Source: Paenibacillus sp. P25 (GTDB lineage: Bacteria > Bacillota > Bacilli > Paenibacillales > NBRC-103111). From it: 64,000 bases of DNA. A model generated the notes under the pieces. The model had not been told where the DNA came from. It made no database searches and saw only the letters and a program-made list of their open reading frames with translations. Positions 1 to 8,518 of the stretch are shown piece by piece (positions within the stretch are counted from its first letter, which is position 1; each line of letters starts with the position of its first letter). The translations under genes were made by a program, and so were the position numbers. Where the stretch lies: NCBI GenBank assembly GCA_024704175.1, contig CP085629.1, positions 558,001 to 622,000 on the forward strand, written 5' to 3'.

Positions 1-1
1 G

Positions 2-337
<336 letters not shown>

Positions 338-384
338 GAGGAGAGGTCGCCGGTAGGCAGTCTCTTTTATAATAATATGCTGCG

Positions 385-1097
385 TCACTTGCGGTTCTGG
401 TACACGCGTTCCGGCCTTCCGACGACGCCGTAGGACAGGTTGGCCGTCACATCGCCCAGGCTGACGAGATATTCGAGATAACGGCGTCCGGTCGAGCGGC
501 TCACGCCGATCAGCTTCGCCACCTGCTCGGCCGTCATGCCTTCCGGCGTACCGGATATCGCCTGCACCACCTTGTCGAGCGTCAGCTTGTCGATGCCTTT
601 CGGCAGTGCGGGTCGCGGCGCTTTCTTTTTCCCCGTTCTGACTAGAAGGCGGTCGATGTCGTCCTGATTGATGGGGCCGTTCTCCTGCTCCATCCGGCGC
701 AGCTCGCGGTGAAAATCAAGATAGCGCATGAATGTTTCCTGCAGCCGGTTAAAGACGAGCGGCTTCATGATGTAATCGAACGCCCCGCGCGTACCGCCTC
801 GCGCACCGCGTCGACTTCCTTCGCCGCCGTAATCATAATAACGTCGGTATCCCGGTGATGGTCGCGGATATACTGGAGCATCTCCAGACCGCTCGAGTTC
901 GGAAAATAAATATCCAAGAGGACCAGATCGGGCTTCAGGATTTCCAGCCGCTCCTTGGCCTGAACCTCGTCGGTCGCAATGCCGATCACCTGAAAGCCCG
1001 GGATTTTTTCCACGAACCGGCGGTTGATTTCGGCTATCTTCACATCGTCTTCCACGATGAGTACTTCAATGACCTGCTTCTGCTGCGGAGCTTCCAT
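385..1097 (-). CDS. Response regulator, CitB/CitT/DctR family (frameshifted)
   Basis: This is the DNA-binding response regulator of a di/tricarboxylate-sensing two-component system. The receiver domain (about residues 10-120) has the acidic pair VEDD, the phospho-acceptor Asp in LVLLDIYFP and the MITAA switch segment. The C-terminal half has the winged-helix part GMTAEQVAKLIGVSRSTGRRYLEYL typical of CitB-type regulators. The ATG at 1097 has an AGGAGG seven bases upstream, and the gene overlaps the upstream kinase gene by 32 bases, so the two are translationally coupled. The frame breaks near 784 in a run of four C on the plus strand. Adding one base restores the family-typical GAFDYIMKPL, so a homopolymer miscall is the likely cause. 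The probable target is the divergent tctCBA operon. Confidence 0.85.
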
Positions 1098-2703
1098 CCG
1101 TCCGCCTCCTATCCGCTGATGACTGTTGTTTGGGTATGGTCGCCGTGAATATGGTTCCGCCCGCCGGGTTTTTATGGAACGTGATGTAGCCTCCAAGCTT
1201 GCCTGCCGCATGCTCGACCAGCGCGAGTCCGATGCCCCGGTGCTCCCCTTTTTTCGTGGAAACGCCTTTCTCGAAGATCACGCTGCCCAGCTCATCGGGA
1301 ATGCCGACGCCGTTATCCTCGCACTCGATGATCAGATCCTCGCCGAGATCGGTCAGGAACAGCTTGACGTGCCGGTCTTCCAGATCGCCGCGGGCCAGCA
1401 CCGCTTCCATGGCATTGTCGACCAGATTGCCGATGATCGTGACGAGCAGGTTCCGGTCGGCCGTCTCGGGGATATCGCGGAACGAGCTTTCCCGGTCGAT
1501 TTCGAACGAAAGCTTCAGCTCCTGCGCTTGATTGTATTTGCCGATAAGCGGCCCGCCGATCATTGGATCCGGAATTTCGCGCATAATAAATTGAATCAGA
1601 TTCTGGTGGACATGGGATTCCCGGGATATGAGATCCACCGCCTCCTGGTAAGACTCCAGCTGGATCAACCCGGAAATGACATACAATTTATTGGAAAATT
1701 CATGCGTCTGCGCCCGAAGCGCATCGGCGAAGCGTTTCACCTGGGACAGCTCCTCGGCCAGACGGAACAGCTCTGATTTACTACGGAAGCTCGATACGGC
1801 GCCTGTTACCTGGCCTTTCCAGTCCGTAATCGGCACCCGGTTGACAACCACCTCGTGATCGCCCATCAGCATCTCGCGGTCAAATTCCGCTTTCCCCGAA
1901 CGAATGACCTCATACAGCCGCGTATTCGGAATCACTTCCTCCACGGGACGGCCCGAGATGTCGGATTGCTCCGGCAGTCCGAGCAGCCGAAGCGCATAGC
2001 GGTTGGCCATCGTGATGATGCCTTTGCGGTTCACGGCGACGATCCCTTCGCGAATCGACTCCAGTATGGCCTGCTTCTCCGTATACAGCGAGCCGATCTC
2101 CTCCGGTTCGAGGCCGTGGATGGAACGGCGGACGCCGCGGGCGATCAGCACGGCGCCAGCCGCTCCTACGGTGAGCACGGCGAGGGCGATCAGCTCGACT
2201 TCCATTTGGTAATCATCCGTAAAATCATTGATATCCTCGGTCAGAAAGCCGACCGATACGATGCCGACCACGCTTCCGTCGTTATCGAACACCGGGGCCT
2301 TGCCGCGGATGGCGGGGCCGAGCGAGCCGACCGCTCTGGAAATGATCGAATGTCCCTCGAGCACCGGCCCGTTGTCCCCGCCGACCATTTCTTTTCCGAT
2401 CCGGTCGGGGAGCGGGTGGGAATAACGAATGCCTTCCCGGTTGCCGACGACGACATATTCGGCGTCCGTCTTGGCGCGGATCGATTCGGCGATCGGCTGA
2501 ATGACGGCGGACGGGTCGGCGGTATGAAACGCATTGCGGATCTCCGGCATAACGGCCACGGTTTCCGCGACCTTGAGCGCACGGTTGCCGATTTGTTCCT
2601 CTAACGCATTGGTAATGACGTAATAATAGATCCCGCCCAGGCTTACGATCACGAGTGCAAGTAGGGAGCAAATGATGAGAATGAGCTTGGTTTGCAGCCG
2701 CAT
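1066..2703 (-). CDS. Sensor histidine kinase, CitA/DcuS/CitS family
   Basis: This is a membrane sensor kinase for extracellular carboxylates, about 545 residues. It has an N-terminal membrane segment (about residues 5-27), an extracytoplasmic Cache/PASc domain with DAEYVVVGNREGIRYSHP, and a second membrane segment near residue 170. A cytoplasmic PAS domain (GIVAVNRKGIITMANRYAL) follows. The histidine is in an SpoOB-like box (LRAQTHEFSNKLYVISGLIQ), then HATPase_c motifs NLVDNAME and EDNGVGIPDE. I chose ATG 2703 because the upstream codons do not look like a signal segment. It is co-transcribed with the overlapping response regulator. Position opposite a TctC gene fits the CitST/YflP arrangement of Bacillus, so citrate or a related acid is the probable ligand (inference). 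Confidence 0.88.
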   Translation of the reverse strand: MRLQTKLILIICSLLALVIVSLGGIYYYVITNALEEQIGNRALKVAETVAVMPEIRNAFHTADPSAVIQPIAESIRAKTDAEYVVVGNREGIRYSHPLPDRIGKEMVGGDNGPVLEGHSIISRAVGSLGPAIRGKAPVFDNDGSVVGIVSVGFLTEDINDFTDDYQMEVELIALAVLTVGAAGAVLIARGVRRSIHGLEPEEIGSLYTEKQAILESIREGIVAVNRKGIITMANRYALRLLGLPEQSDISGRPVEEVIPNTRLYEVIRSGKAEFDREMLMGDHEVVVNRVPITDWKGQVTGAVSSFRSKSELFRLAEELSQVKRFADALRAQTHEFSNKLYVISGLIQLESYQEAVDLISRESHVHQNLIQFIMREIPDPMIGGPLIGKYNQAQELKLSFEIDRESSFRDIPETADRNLLVTIIGNLVDNAMEAVLARGDLEDRHVKLFLTDLGEDLIIECEDNGVGIPDELGSVIFEKGVSTKKGEHRGIGLALVEHAAGKLGGYITFHKNPAGGTIFTATIPKQQSSADRRRTDGSSAAEAGH

Positions 2704-2743
2704 AGCCTGATGGGGCACCTCGCTTTTTTCTTTTATTGTAACA

Positions 2744-2756
2744 TGAAACGCTTTCA
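2744..2756. promoter_or_regulatory. Cre-like 13-bp operator candidate, kinase side
   Basis: On the minus strand this reads TGAAAGCGTTTCA, close to CcpA catabolite-responsive elements but one base shorter than the usual 14. A matching copy in opposite orientation lies at 2870-2882. It sits in the leader of the kinase gene. The binding protein (CcpA or the local response regulator) is inferred only. Confidence 0.35.
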
Positions 2757-2841
2757 AAAGAAGCAGGGATGATTCTTCCACCCCGTAAACAAAATGAACA
2801 AAATCGGCGTAATGCTCTTTTTACATCTAATTTCGCAAATC

Positions 2842-2882
2842 TTCTCAGGGAGCGAAGCGGGTGTTATGATGAAAACGTTTCA
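2842..2882 (+). promoter_or_regulatory. tctC promoter with overlapping cre-like site
   Basis: A -35-like TTCTCA (2842-2847) and a good -10 TATGAT (2865-2870) are 17 bases apart. Overlapping the -10 end and expected start site is TGAAAACGTTTCA (2870-2882), matching the site on the kinase side. A repressor bound here would block initiation, which fits catabolite repression of citrate uptake known in Bacillus. Confidence 0.4.
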
Positions 2883-2934
2883 AAGAAAGCGTATTCAATC
2901 ATCATCTGGATCGGTAAAAAGGGGAGGGCTTCAA

Positions 2935-3990
2935 TTGTTTCATACATTCATGAGTAAAGCTTGGAAGGTTGCATCGGTTAGCGTGCTTGCAGCAAGCCTG
3001 GCGGCATGCGGCAGCGCGGGAGGAGCCAAACCGGCCGCAGGCGGGGCGGATAAAGGCAAGGAAGCGGCGGCATCCAAGTATCCGGAGAAGGCTATCAGCA
3101 TCGTAGCGCCGTCCGGCGCAGGCGGCGGCTGGGATATGACGGCCCGTACGATCGCGAAGGTGCTCAGCGAAACCAAGGCCGTCGACAAAACGATCACGGT
3201 GGAGAACAAACCGGGCGGCGGCGGCGCAGTATTTATGGCGGAATATGCCACGAAGGATACGAAAGACAACTATAAGCTGTTCGTGAGCTCGCCTCCGATT
3301 CTGATCAACAATCTGAAGAAAGAGGGCAACACGCCTTACGGCTACAAAGATACGACGCCGCTGGCGCAGCTTACGAAGGATTACGGCGCGATTGCCGTAC
3401 CGGCCAACTCGAAATACAACGATTTGAAATCGCCGCTGAACGACATGAAAGCGGACCCAACGAAGCTGACGCTGGCAGGCGGTTCGGCGCCGGGCTCCAT
3501 GGACCATATCGTCTCGATTCTTCCGGCATTCAAATACGGCATCGACCCGAAGAAAATCAAGTACTTGTCCTACGACGGCGGCGGCGAAGCCGTAACCGCG
3601 CTGCTCGGCGGCAACGCGGACGTTCTCGGAACGGATGCTTCCTCGCTCGACCAGTTCGTGAAGGCCGGCAAAATCAAAGTACTCGCGGTAGCCGCTCCGC
3701 AGCGTCTCGGCGGCGACCTGAAGGATGTTCCGACCATGAAGGAGCAGGGCGTTGACGCGGAATTCCTGATCTGGCGCGGGATCTTCGGACCGAAGGACAT
3801 GAGCGCGGACGCGAAGAAATATTGGGACGATGCCCTGAAGAAAATGGTGGATTCCGACCAGTGGAAGAAGGAAATGCAGGCGAACAACTGGGAAACCGAT
3901 TATAAAAAATCGGACGACTTCAAAGCGTATCTCGCCCAGCAGGAAACTCAGGTCAAAGATATCTTGACTGCACTCGGAATGCAGAAATAA
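2935..3990 (+). CDS. tctC: Tripartite tricarboxylate transporter substrate-binding lipoprotein TctC
   Basis: This is a periplasmic-type binding protein of the Bug/TctC family, anchored as a lipoprotein, that delivers a tricarboxylate or related acid to TctAB. A lipobox LAAC follows a short hydrophobic signal (about residues 9-24). The mature part has family signatures YPEKAISIVAPSGAGGGWDM, NKPGGGGAVFMAEY and LAGGSAPGSMDHI. The length of 351 residues is normal for a Bacillus form. I chose TTG 2935 because GGGGAGGG ends six bases upstream; the ATG at 2950 lies in the same frame without its own site. The gene is followed by a stem-loop (4005-4041) and then tctB. No frameshift is seen. Confidence 0.92.
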   Translation: MFHTFMSKAWKVASVSVLAASLAACGSAGGAKPAAGGADKGKEAAASKYPEKAISIVAPSGAGGGWDMTARTIAKVLSETKAVDKTITVENKPGGGGAVFMAEYATKDTKDNYKLFVSSPPILINNLKKEGNTPYGYKDTTPLAQLTKDYGAIAVPANSKYNDLKSPLNDMKADPTKLTLAGGSAPGSMDHIVSILPAFKYGIDPKKIKYLSYDGGGEAVTALLGGNADVLGTDASSLDQFVKAGKIKVLAVAAPQRLGGDLKDVPTMKEQGVDAEFLIWRGIFGPKDMSADAKKYWDDALKKMVDSDQWKKEMQANNWETDYKKSDDFKAYLAQQETQVKDILTALGMQK

Positions 3991-4004
3991 GAAGGCTCCG
4001 GGAT

Positions 4005-4041
4005 GGGCTGTCCGAAGGCTGCAAGGCTTGCGGGACAGCCC
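4005..4041 (+). repeat. Intercistronic stem-loop between tctC and tctB
   Basis: GGGCTGTCC (4005-4013) pairs perfectly with GGACAGCCC (4033-4041) around a 19-base loop. There is no T-tract, so it is more likely an mRNA processing or stabilising element giving excess binding protein than a full terminator. Confidence 0.6.
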
Positions 4042-4077
4042 TGTCCATTGCTTAAAGCGTAAAGGAGAGAGTGAATT

Positions 4078-4542
4078 ATGAATAGAACGTTCGACCGTTA
4101 TGCCGGCATCGTGTTTCTCGCCATCGGTCTTGCCTTCGTGTTCGGCGGCCGGAGCATTTCGACCAGCGCATACGGCAGTAACGTCGGGGCTAATATTTTC
4201 CCGTTCATCCTGGGCATTCTCTTGGCCCTGCTCAGCGTTCGTTTAATCTATGAAACGTTCCGTGGGGGCCAGCAAGGGGAGAAGCGCAAGGAGGATCTGG
4301 ATTACAAGCGGTTCGGCATCATCTTTGTCTCCGCCGTATTGTATGCGTATTTCCTGGAGGACATCGGATTCGTCATCTCGACGTTCTTATTCCTGATGAT
4401 CGGGTTTCAGACGATGCAACGAGGCAAGGTTTGGGTCTCTCTGCTTATTTCCGCCGCGTTCTCTTACGGCGTTTATTATCTGTATGTCAACGTGCTGGAC
4501 GGCTCGCTTCCGGGCTTCCCGTCTTGGCTAGGTCTTTCGTAG
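4078..4542 (+). CDS. tctB: Tripartite tricarboxylate transporter small membrane subunit TctB
   Basis: This is the small four-helix membrane subunit of the TctABC importer, 154 residues as expected. Hydrophobic segments lie near residues 9-27, 37-56, 77-96 and 106-140. The start MNRTFDRYAGIVFLAIG is typical of the family. An AAAGGAGAG site precedes the ATG. The stop at 4540-4542 abuts the Shine-Dalgarno sequence of tctA, so the two subunits are translated together. It has no catalytic residues of its own and serves in assembly of the transporter. Confidence 0.9.
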   Translation: MNRTFDRYAGIVFLAIGLAFVFGGRSISTSAYGSNVGANIFPFILGILLALLSVRLIYETFRGGQQGEKRKEDLDYKRFGIIFVSAVLYAYFLEDIGFVISTFLFLMIGFQTMQRGKVWVSLLISAAFSYGVYYLYVNVLDGSLPGFPSWLGLS

Positions 4543-4554
4543 GGAGGTTTGGAC

Positions 4555-6081
4555 ATGGGCACAGTGGATTATTTATTGCATGGGCTCGCCACCGCCATGC
4601 AGTGGCATAACTTGGTGTTTGTATTTTTCGGCGTCTTGATCGGAACGGTGGTCGGCGTGCTGCCCGGCATCGGCCCGATGAGCGGCGTGGCGTCGCTGAT
4701 CCCGATCACCGCCACGATGACGGCCGGGCTCAGTCCGGAGGAATCGGCGACGAGCTCGATTATTTTGCTGGCCGGTGTTTATTACGGCGCGATGTATGGG
4801 GGCTCGACGACCTCGATCCTGCTGAACACCCCGGGCGAGTCCTCCTCGGTGGTGACCACGCTGGACGGATACCAGATGGCCAAGCAGGGAAGAGCGGGGG
4901 CGGCACTCGCCATTTCGGCGATCGGCTCCTTTGTGGCCGGCATCGTGGCGCTTATTGGGTTGATTTCTCTGGCTCAGCCGTTGTCGGCTATTGCGATCAA
5001 GTTCGGCCCTGCCGAATATTTTTCGCTGATGGTGCTGGGACTGCTGGCAATCAGCGGCTTGGCCGGCAAATCGATGATTAAAGCGCTGATCATGACGGCG
5101 TTCGGGCTTCTGCTCGCTACCATCGGTATCGACAGCGTTTCCGGGGTATCACGCTTTACCTTTGACATTCCCGAGCTGTACCAGGGCCTGGAGTTCTTGA
5201 CGGTAGCGGTAGGTACCTTCGCCGTCGGTGAAGTGTTCAAGACGATCCTGCAGAGAGAAGGAAACGACGGGGAACTCGCCAAGATCAACCGGATCCTTCC
5301 GACCAAGCAGGATATCAAGGACAGCGCGGCGCCGATCGCCCGCGGATCCGTACTCGGCTTCTTCATCGGGCTTCTGCCGGGAGCCGGCGCGATTCTGGCC
5401 TCGTTCTTCGCCTATATTATGGAGAAGAAGCTCAGCAAGCATCCGGAGAAGTTCGGTAAAGGGGCGATTGAAGGCGTAGCTTCGCCGGAATCGGCCAACA
5501 ATGCCGCCGCGGGCGGGGCGATGATTCCGCTGCTGACCTTGGGGATCCCGTCTTCCGGGACAACGGCGATCATGATGGGTGCGTTCATTATGTACAACAT
5601 TCAACCGGGTCCCTTGCTGTTCTCGGATCACCCGCAGCTCGCCTGGGGCGTTATCGCCAGTATGTTCGTCGGCAACCTGATGCTGCTGATTCTGAACATG
5701 CCGCTCGTTAAGGTATTTGCCAAGGTTATCGAAACGCCGACCAAATATTTGATTCCTTTGATTATCGTGTTTTCCGTATTCGGCGTATATGCCGTGCAGT
5801 ATTCGACCTTTGACCTCCTGCTCATCATGGCTTGCGGCGTCGTCGGCTACTTCCTGTCGAAGAACGACTTTCCGCTCGCGCCCCTCGTTCTGGGTTTGAT
5901 TCTCGGCCCGATGATGGAGAACAACATGCGCAGAGCGCTCACGATTTCCAACGGGGACTTCATGATTTTCCTGCAAAAGCCGGTTTCGCTCGTGTTCCTG
6001 ATCATTGGTCTGCTGTGGATCGCGATCCCGCTCATTCTCAAGATGCGAGGGAAGAAAGTGCTTGTGAACGAGGAGGGTTAG
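4555..6081 (+). CDS. tctA: Tripartite tricarboxylate transporter large permease TctA
   Basis: This is the large permease of the secondary TctABC system, 508 residues with about ten to twelve membrane segments. The diagnostic repeats [12 protein letters not shown] near residue 35 and [13 protein letters not shown] in the second half are both present. So is the loop [23 protein letters not shown] 4555 is preferred over TTG 4549 because AGGGAGG ends seven bases before the ATG. It is the last gene of tctCBA, which faces the CitST-like two-component system. The substrate is most likely citrate or another carboxylate; the sequence does not say which. Confidence 0.92.
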   Translation: MGTVDYLLHGLATAMQWHNLVFVFFGVLIGTVVGVLPGIGPMSGVASLIPITATMTAGLSPEESATSSIILLAGVYYGAMYGGSTTSILLNTPGESSSVVTTLDGYQMAKQGRAGAALAISAIGSFVAGIVALIGLISLAQPLSAIAIKFGPAEYFSLMVLGLLAISGLAGKSMIKALIMTAFGLLLATIGIDSVSGVSRFTFDIPELYQGLEFLTVAVGTFAVGEVFKTILQREGNDGELAKINRILPTKQDIKDSAAPIARGSVLGFFIGLLPGAGAILASFFAYIMEKKLSKHPEKFGKGAIEGVASPESANNAAAGGAMIPLLTLGIPSSGTTAIMMGAFIMYNIQPGPLLFSDHPQLAWGVIASMFVGNLMLLILNMPLVKVFAKVIETPTKYLIPLIIVFSVFGVYAVQYSTFDLLLIMACGVVGYFLSKNDFPLAPLVLGLILGPMMENNMRRALTISNGDFMIFLQKPVSLVFLIIGLLWIAIPLILKMRGKKVLVNEEG

Positions 6082-6119
6082 GCGCAGATAGTTGCTAAAC
6101 CCATACGGAAGCGCGCGGG

Positions 6120-6243
6120 GAGGGATGGGTGTGGGGTTCCGACCGCTGTTGAAGTATCGTGTTCCTAGAATAATATCCGTAGCGGATGGAACACGAACTT
6201 CAAAGGCGGACGCTAGCGCTTCTCCGCCCCACACCCATCCCTC
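6120..6243. repeat. Long nested palindromic repeat element
   Basis: A 124-bp element forms one long imperfect hairpin. The outer arms are a perfect 17-bp inverted repeat (6120-6136 and 6227-6243). An inner pair of 16-17 bases (6149-6165 and 6188-6203) matches except for one bulged base. The apex ATCCG-TAG-CGGAT (6175-6187) is perfect. The spacer arms between are partly unpaired and carry the small palindrome CGCTAGCG. It has no coding potential and no T-tract. It looks like a REP- or MITE-like intergenic element that inserted after tctA. Confidence 0.75.
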
Positions 6244-6319
6244 TTTGTTCTACTGTGAGGGTACTGCAACTTCTCATAAGCTTCATAAGTACTTTTGTAT
6301 AGGGTAGTAAGCCAAACGT

Positions 6320-6354
6320 AAAAGCCTTTGGACCTTGGTTCCAAAGGCTTTTTT
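6320..6354. terminator. Rho-independent terminator
   Basis: AAAAGCCTTTGG pairs with CCAAAGGCTTTT around a nine-base loop, followed by a run of T on the plus strand. It ends the tctCBA transcript, beyond the palindromic element. The symmetry would let it work in both directions. Confidence 0.85.
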
Positions 6355-6489
6355 CGTATGGTTACTTTTATCAAGACCTTATTCAACATCATATCAAAAG
6401 GCAAACAAAAAGTCTACAATTTTGGGAATATTTTGTTTATAGTAAGGTGGCCGGCCGGCAATAATCTTTGAGTCTGGAATGGTGTTAGT

Positions 6490-7485
6490 ATGGATTTCGT
6501 CTGTCACCTGACACATGAAGAGCTTCAGCAATATTTGAGACAAGTTTTCGGAAGCGGTTATTCTATTGCACGTGTCGATCGGATGCACGGCGGAGCGCAG
6601 AAGGTTGTATACAAGGTCGTCAGTACGAACCATTTTACCTGCGTTCTTTACGTTTGGGATCTTTCGATGAATTATTTTCAGCAGGAAATCGAGGATAAGG
6701 AACCGGGCGAATCCTCGTACAGCGGCGAATTATTCGAGTTAAACAACAAGTTCCTGACTAAACGGGGAATCCGGACCCCAGCCGTTTACGATATGAATAG
6801 GGTGAGAGACCGGCACCCCTTTGATTTTGCTTTGGTTGAATACGTCTCCGGCCGCCCGGTGGAAGATTATTTTCAATCGGATCCTGAAACGCAGGAGCAA
6901 GTCCTTATTCCACTGGGCCATATGATTGCAGCGATGCATGCGAGCCATAGTGAAACGTTTGGAAAGCTGAACAGCGGCGGGAGGCGAAGAGGGGACTGTC
7001 ACAAACTGATCCTGGAAAATGCCATAAAGCGGCTCCAGTACTTGTCGCAGCATCTTAGCGACGTCGCAGCTAAACAAGATAAGGTCCTTTTAACGCTGGA
7101 GGATTTGGCGTCCGCTATCAAACCAAGAGGGCATTACGGGTTCATCCATGGAGAGCTAGGTCCGGATCATGTGCTGGTAAACGAAAAGCTGGAGCCCTAT
7201 TTGATCGATATCGAGGGAGCCGAGTTTTTTGACATTGAGCATGAGTACAGCTTTCTTGAGTTTCGTTTCGGGAACCACTATAAGTATCTGAAGGATGGCG
7301 GTCTTGATCGCGACCGGATGTTATTTTATAAATTGCACCACCATATTTCCTGCGCTTCGGGAGGGCTCAAACTCCTTCATCGGGGATTTCCGGACAAATG
7401 CTTGGCCCGGCAAATCGTAGAATACAACACACAAAGCGTAATCCATTTCATCCAAGGGCAAGGCGCTGAATGCAGCCGCGAATAA
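6490..7485 (+). CDS. Aminoglycoside phosphotransferase-fold kinase of unknown substrate
   Basis: A 331-residue protein of the APH/choline kinase/fructosamine kinase fold. The Brenner-type catalytic stretch is [11 protein letters not shown], with Glu where most members have Asp, followed by the metal-binding [12 protein letters not shown]. An N-terminal nucleotide-binding region ([13 protein letters not shown]) is present. The substrate cannot be deduced; antibiotic resistance is not implied. The gene is visibly more AT-rich than its neighbours. Its 3' end overlaps the 3' end of the convergent lactate dehydrogenase gene by 38 bases, with no terminator between them. I see no strong Shine-Dalgarno before the ATG, so a slightly different start is possible. 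Confidence 0.7.
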   Translation: MDFVCHLTHEELQQYLRQVFGSGYSIARVDRMHGGAQKVVYKVVSTNHFTCVLYVWDLSMNYFQQEIEDKEPGESSYSGELFELNNKFLTKRGIRTPAVYDMNRVRDRHPFDFALVEYVSGRPVEDYFQSDPETQEQVLIPLGHMIAAMHASHSETFGKLNSGGRRRGDCHKLILENAIKRLQYLSQHLSDVAAKQDKVLLTLEDLASAIKPRGHYGFIHGELGPDHVLVNEKLEPYLIDIEGAEFFDIEHEYSFLEFRFGNHYKYLKDGGLDRDRMLFYKLHHHISCASGGLKLLHRGFPDKCLARQIVEYNTQSVIHFIQGQGAECSRE

Positions 7486-8401
7486 TCGAGCAGGAATGAT
7501 CAAACTGCTCCTTCTCGCGGGGCGTCAGGTTCAGCTCCAATATTTCCTTCATCCCTTGGCGACCGATGATGGCGGGCACTCCGGCGCAAACGCCGGTCTG
7601 GCCGTATTCGCCCTCGAGAATCGCGGAGACGGCGATGATTTTATGGTCGTCGTTCAGGATCGAGCGGGTGATGGAAGCGAGGGCGTTGCCGATACCGTAA
7701 TGCGTGGAGCCTTTGCGCGAGTAGATTTCCCAACCGGCGTCCTTGGTTTTCAAGGCGATTTCCTTCAGATCCAGGTGAGCGAAACGCTGGGGATGCTGGG
7801 CAAGGATGTCGAGGATCGGTTTGCCGCCGACGGTCACGTGAGACCAGGCAGGGAACTGGGAATCCCCGTGCTCTCCCAGCACATAACCCTGGACGCTGCG
7901 GGGATCGACGGGCAGAATCTCGGACAGCGGCGTCTTGAGGCGGGAGGAATCGATGGAGGTGCCCGTTCCAAGCACTTGACCGCGGGGAAGACCGGACATC
8001 CGCCAAACCATGTAAGTGACCAGGTCGACCGGATTGGACGCGGCGAGGAAGATGCCGTCGAATCCGCCGGCCATAATGCGGGGGATGATGGAGCTATGAA
8101 TTTCATAAGCGAGATCGAGTACGTCGAGCCGGTTGATGCTGTGTTTCGGGGTTCCGCCCGCGCACAAAATAACGATATCCATATCGCCGCACTGCTCGTA
8201 GGTCCCCGTGTATATTTTCGTACGGGTATGAACGAAATCCATGCAGTGGGACAAGTCCAGCGCCTGTGCATAGGCACGGTCGGGCGTGCGGTCGATCAGC
8301 ATGATCTCATCGCAGACCGATTGATTGACCAAGGAATAAGCGCAGCTCGCCCCTACGTGACCTGCTCCGACAATGGCAACCTTTCGCGCTTTGCTTCCCA
8401 T
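7448..8401 (-). CDS. ldh: L-lactate dehydrogenase family protein (divergent specificity loop)
   Basis: An NAD-dependent 2-hydroxyacid dehydrogenase of the LDH/MDH family, 317 residues. It has the dinucleotide motif [12 protein letters not shown] at residues 8-19, the SNPVD segment and the catalytic histidine in GEHGDSQFP. The mobile loop reads [15 protein letters not shown]. In true L-LDH this loop is AGxxQKPGETR, so the discriminating Gln is replaced here (aligned residue Pro), while the Arg before LD is kept. Pyruvate/lactate is therefore the default call, but a longer 2-keto acid is possible. GGGAGG lies eight to nine bases upstream of the ATG. The gene stands alone, between cadA (same strand) and a convergent kinase gene. 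Confidence 0.75.
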   Translation of the reverse strand: MGSKARKVAIVGAGHVGASCAYSLVNQSVCDEIMLIDRTPDRAYAQALDLSHCMDFVHTRTKIYTGTYEQCGDMDIVILCAGGTPKHSINRLDVLDLAYEIHSSIIPRIMAGGFDGIFLAASNPVDLVTYMVWRMSGLPRGQVLGTGTSIDSSRLKTPLSEILPVDPRSVQGYVLGEHGDSQFPAWSHVTVGGKPILDILAQHPQRFAHLDLKEIALKTKDAGWEIYSRKGSTHYGIGNALASITRSILNDDHKIIAVSAILEGEYGQTGVCAGVPAIIGRQGMKEILELNLTPREKEQFDHSCSIIRGCIQRLALG

Positions 8402-8518
8402 ATCAAGGTCCTCCCTCAGACATTGTTTGCTTTAGTATATGGGCCCAAGGGAGGTTCATGTGACGGCATTGTCAACTATTTTTACGTGAAACCGGCAGCA
8501 ATACGATTGCTCGGCGAG

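Noticed and set aside
5149..6234. A 361-codon open frame on the minus strand over tctA
   Set aside because: Antisense shadow, charged low-complexity sequence and no start signals; part of it is formed by the palindromic element.
6490..7485. Calling the APH-fold protein an antibiotic-resistance enzyme
   Set aside because: Similarity is only to the kinase fold ([11 protein letters not shown] type motif); no substrate-specific features support aminoglycoside modification.
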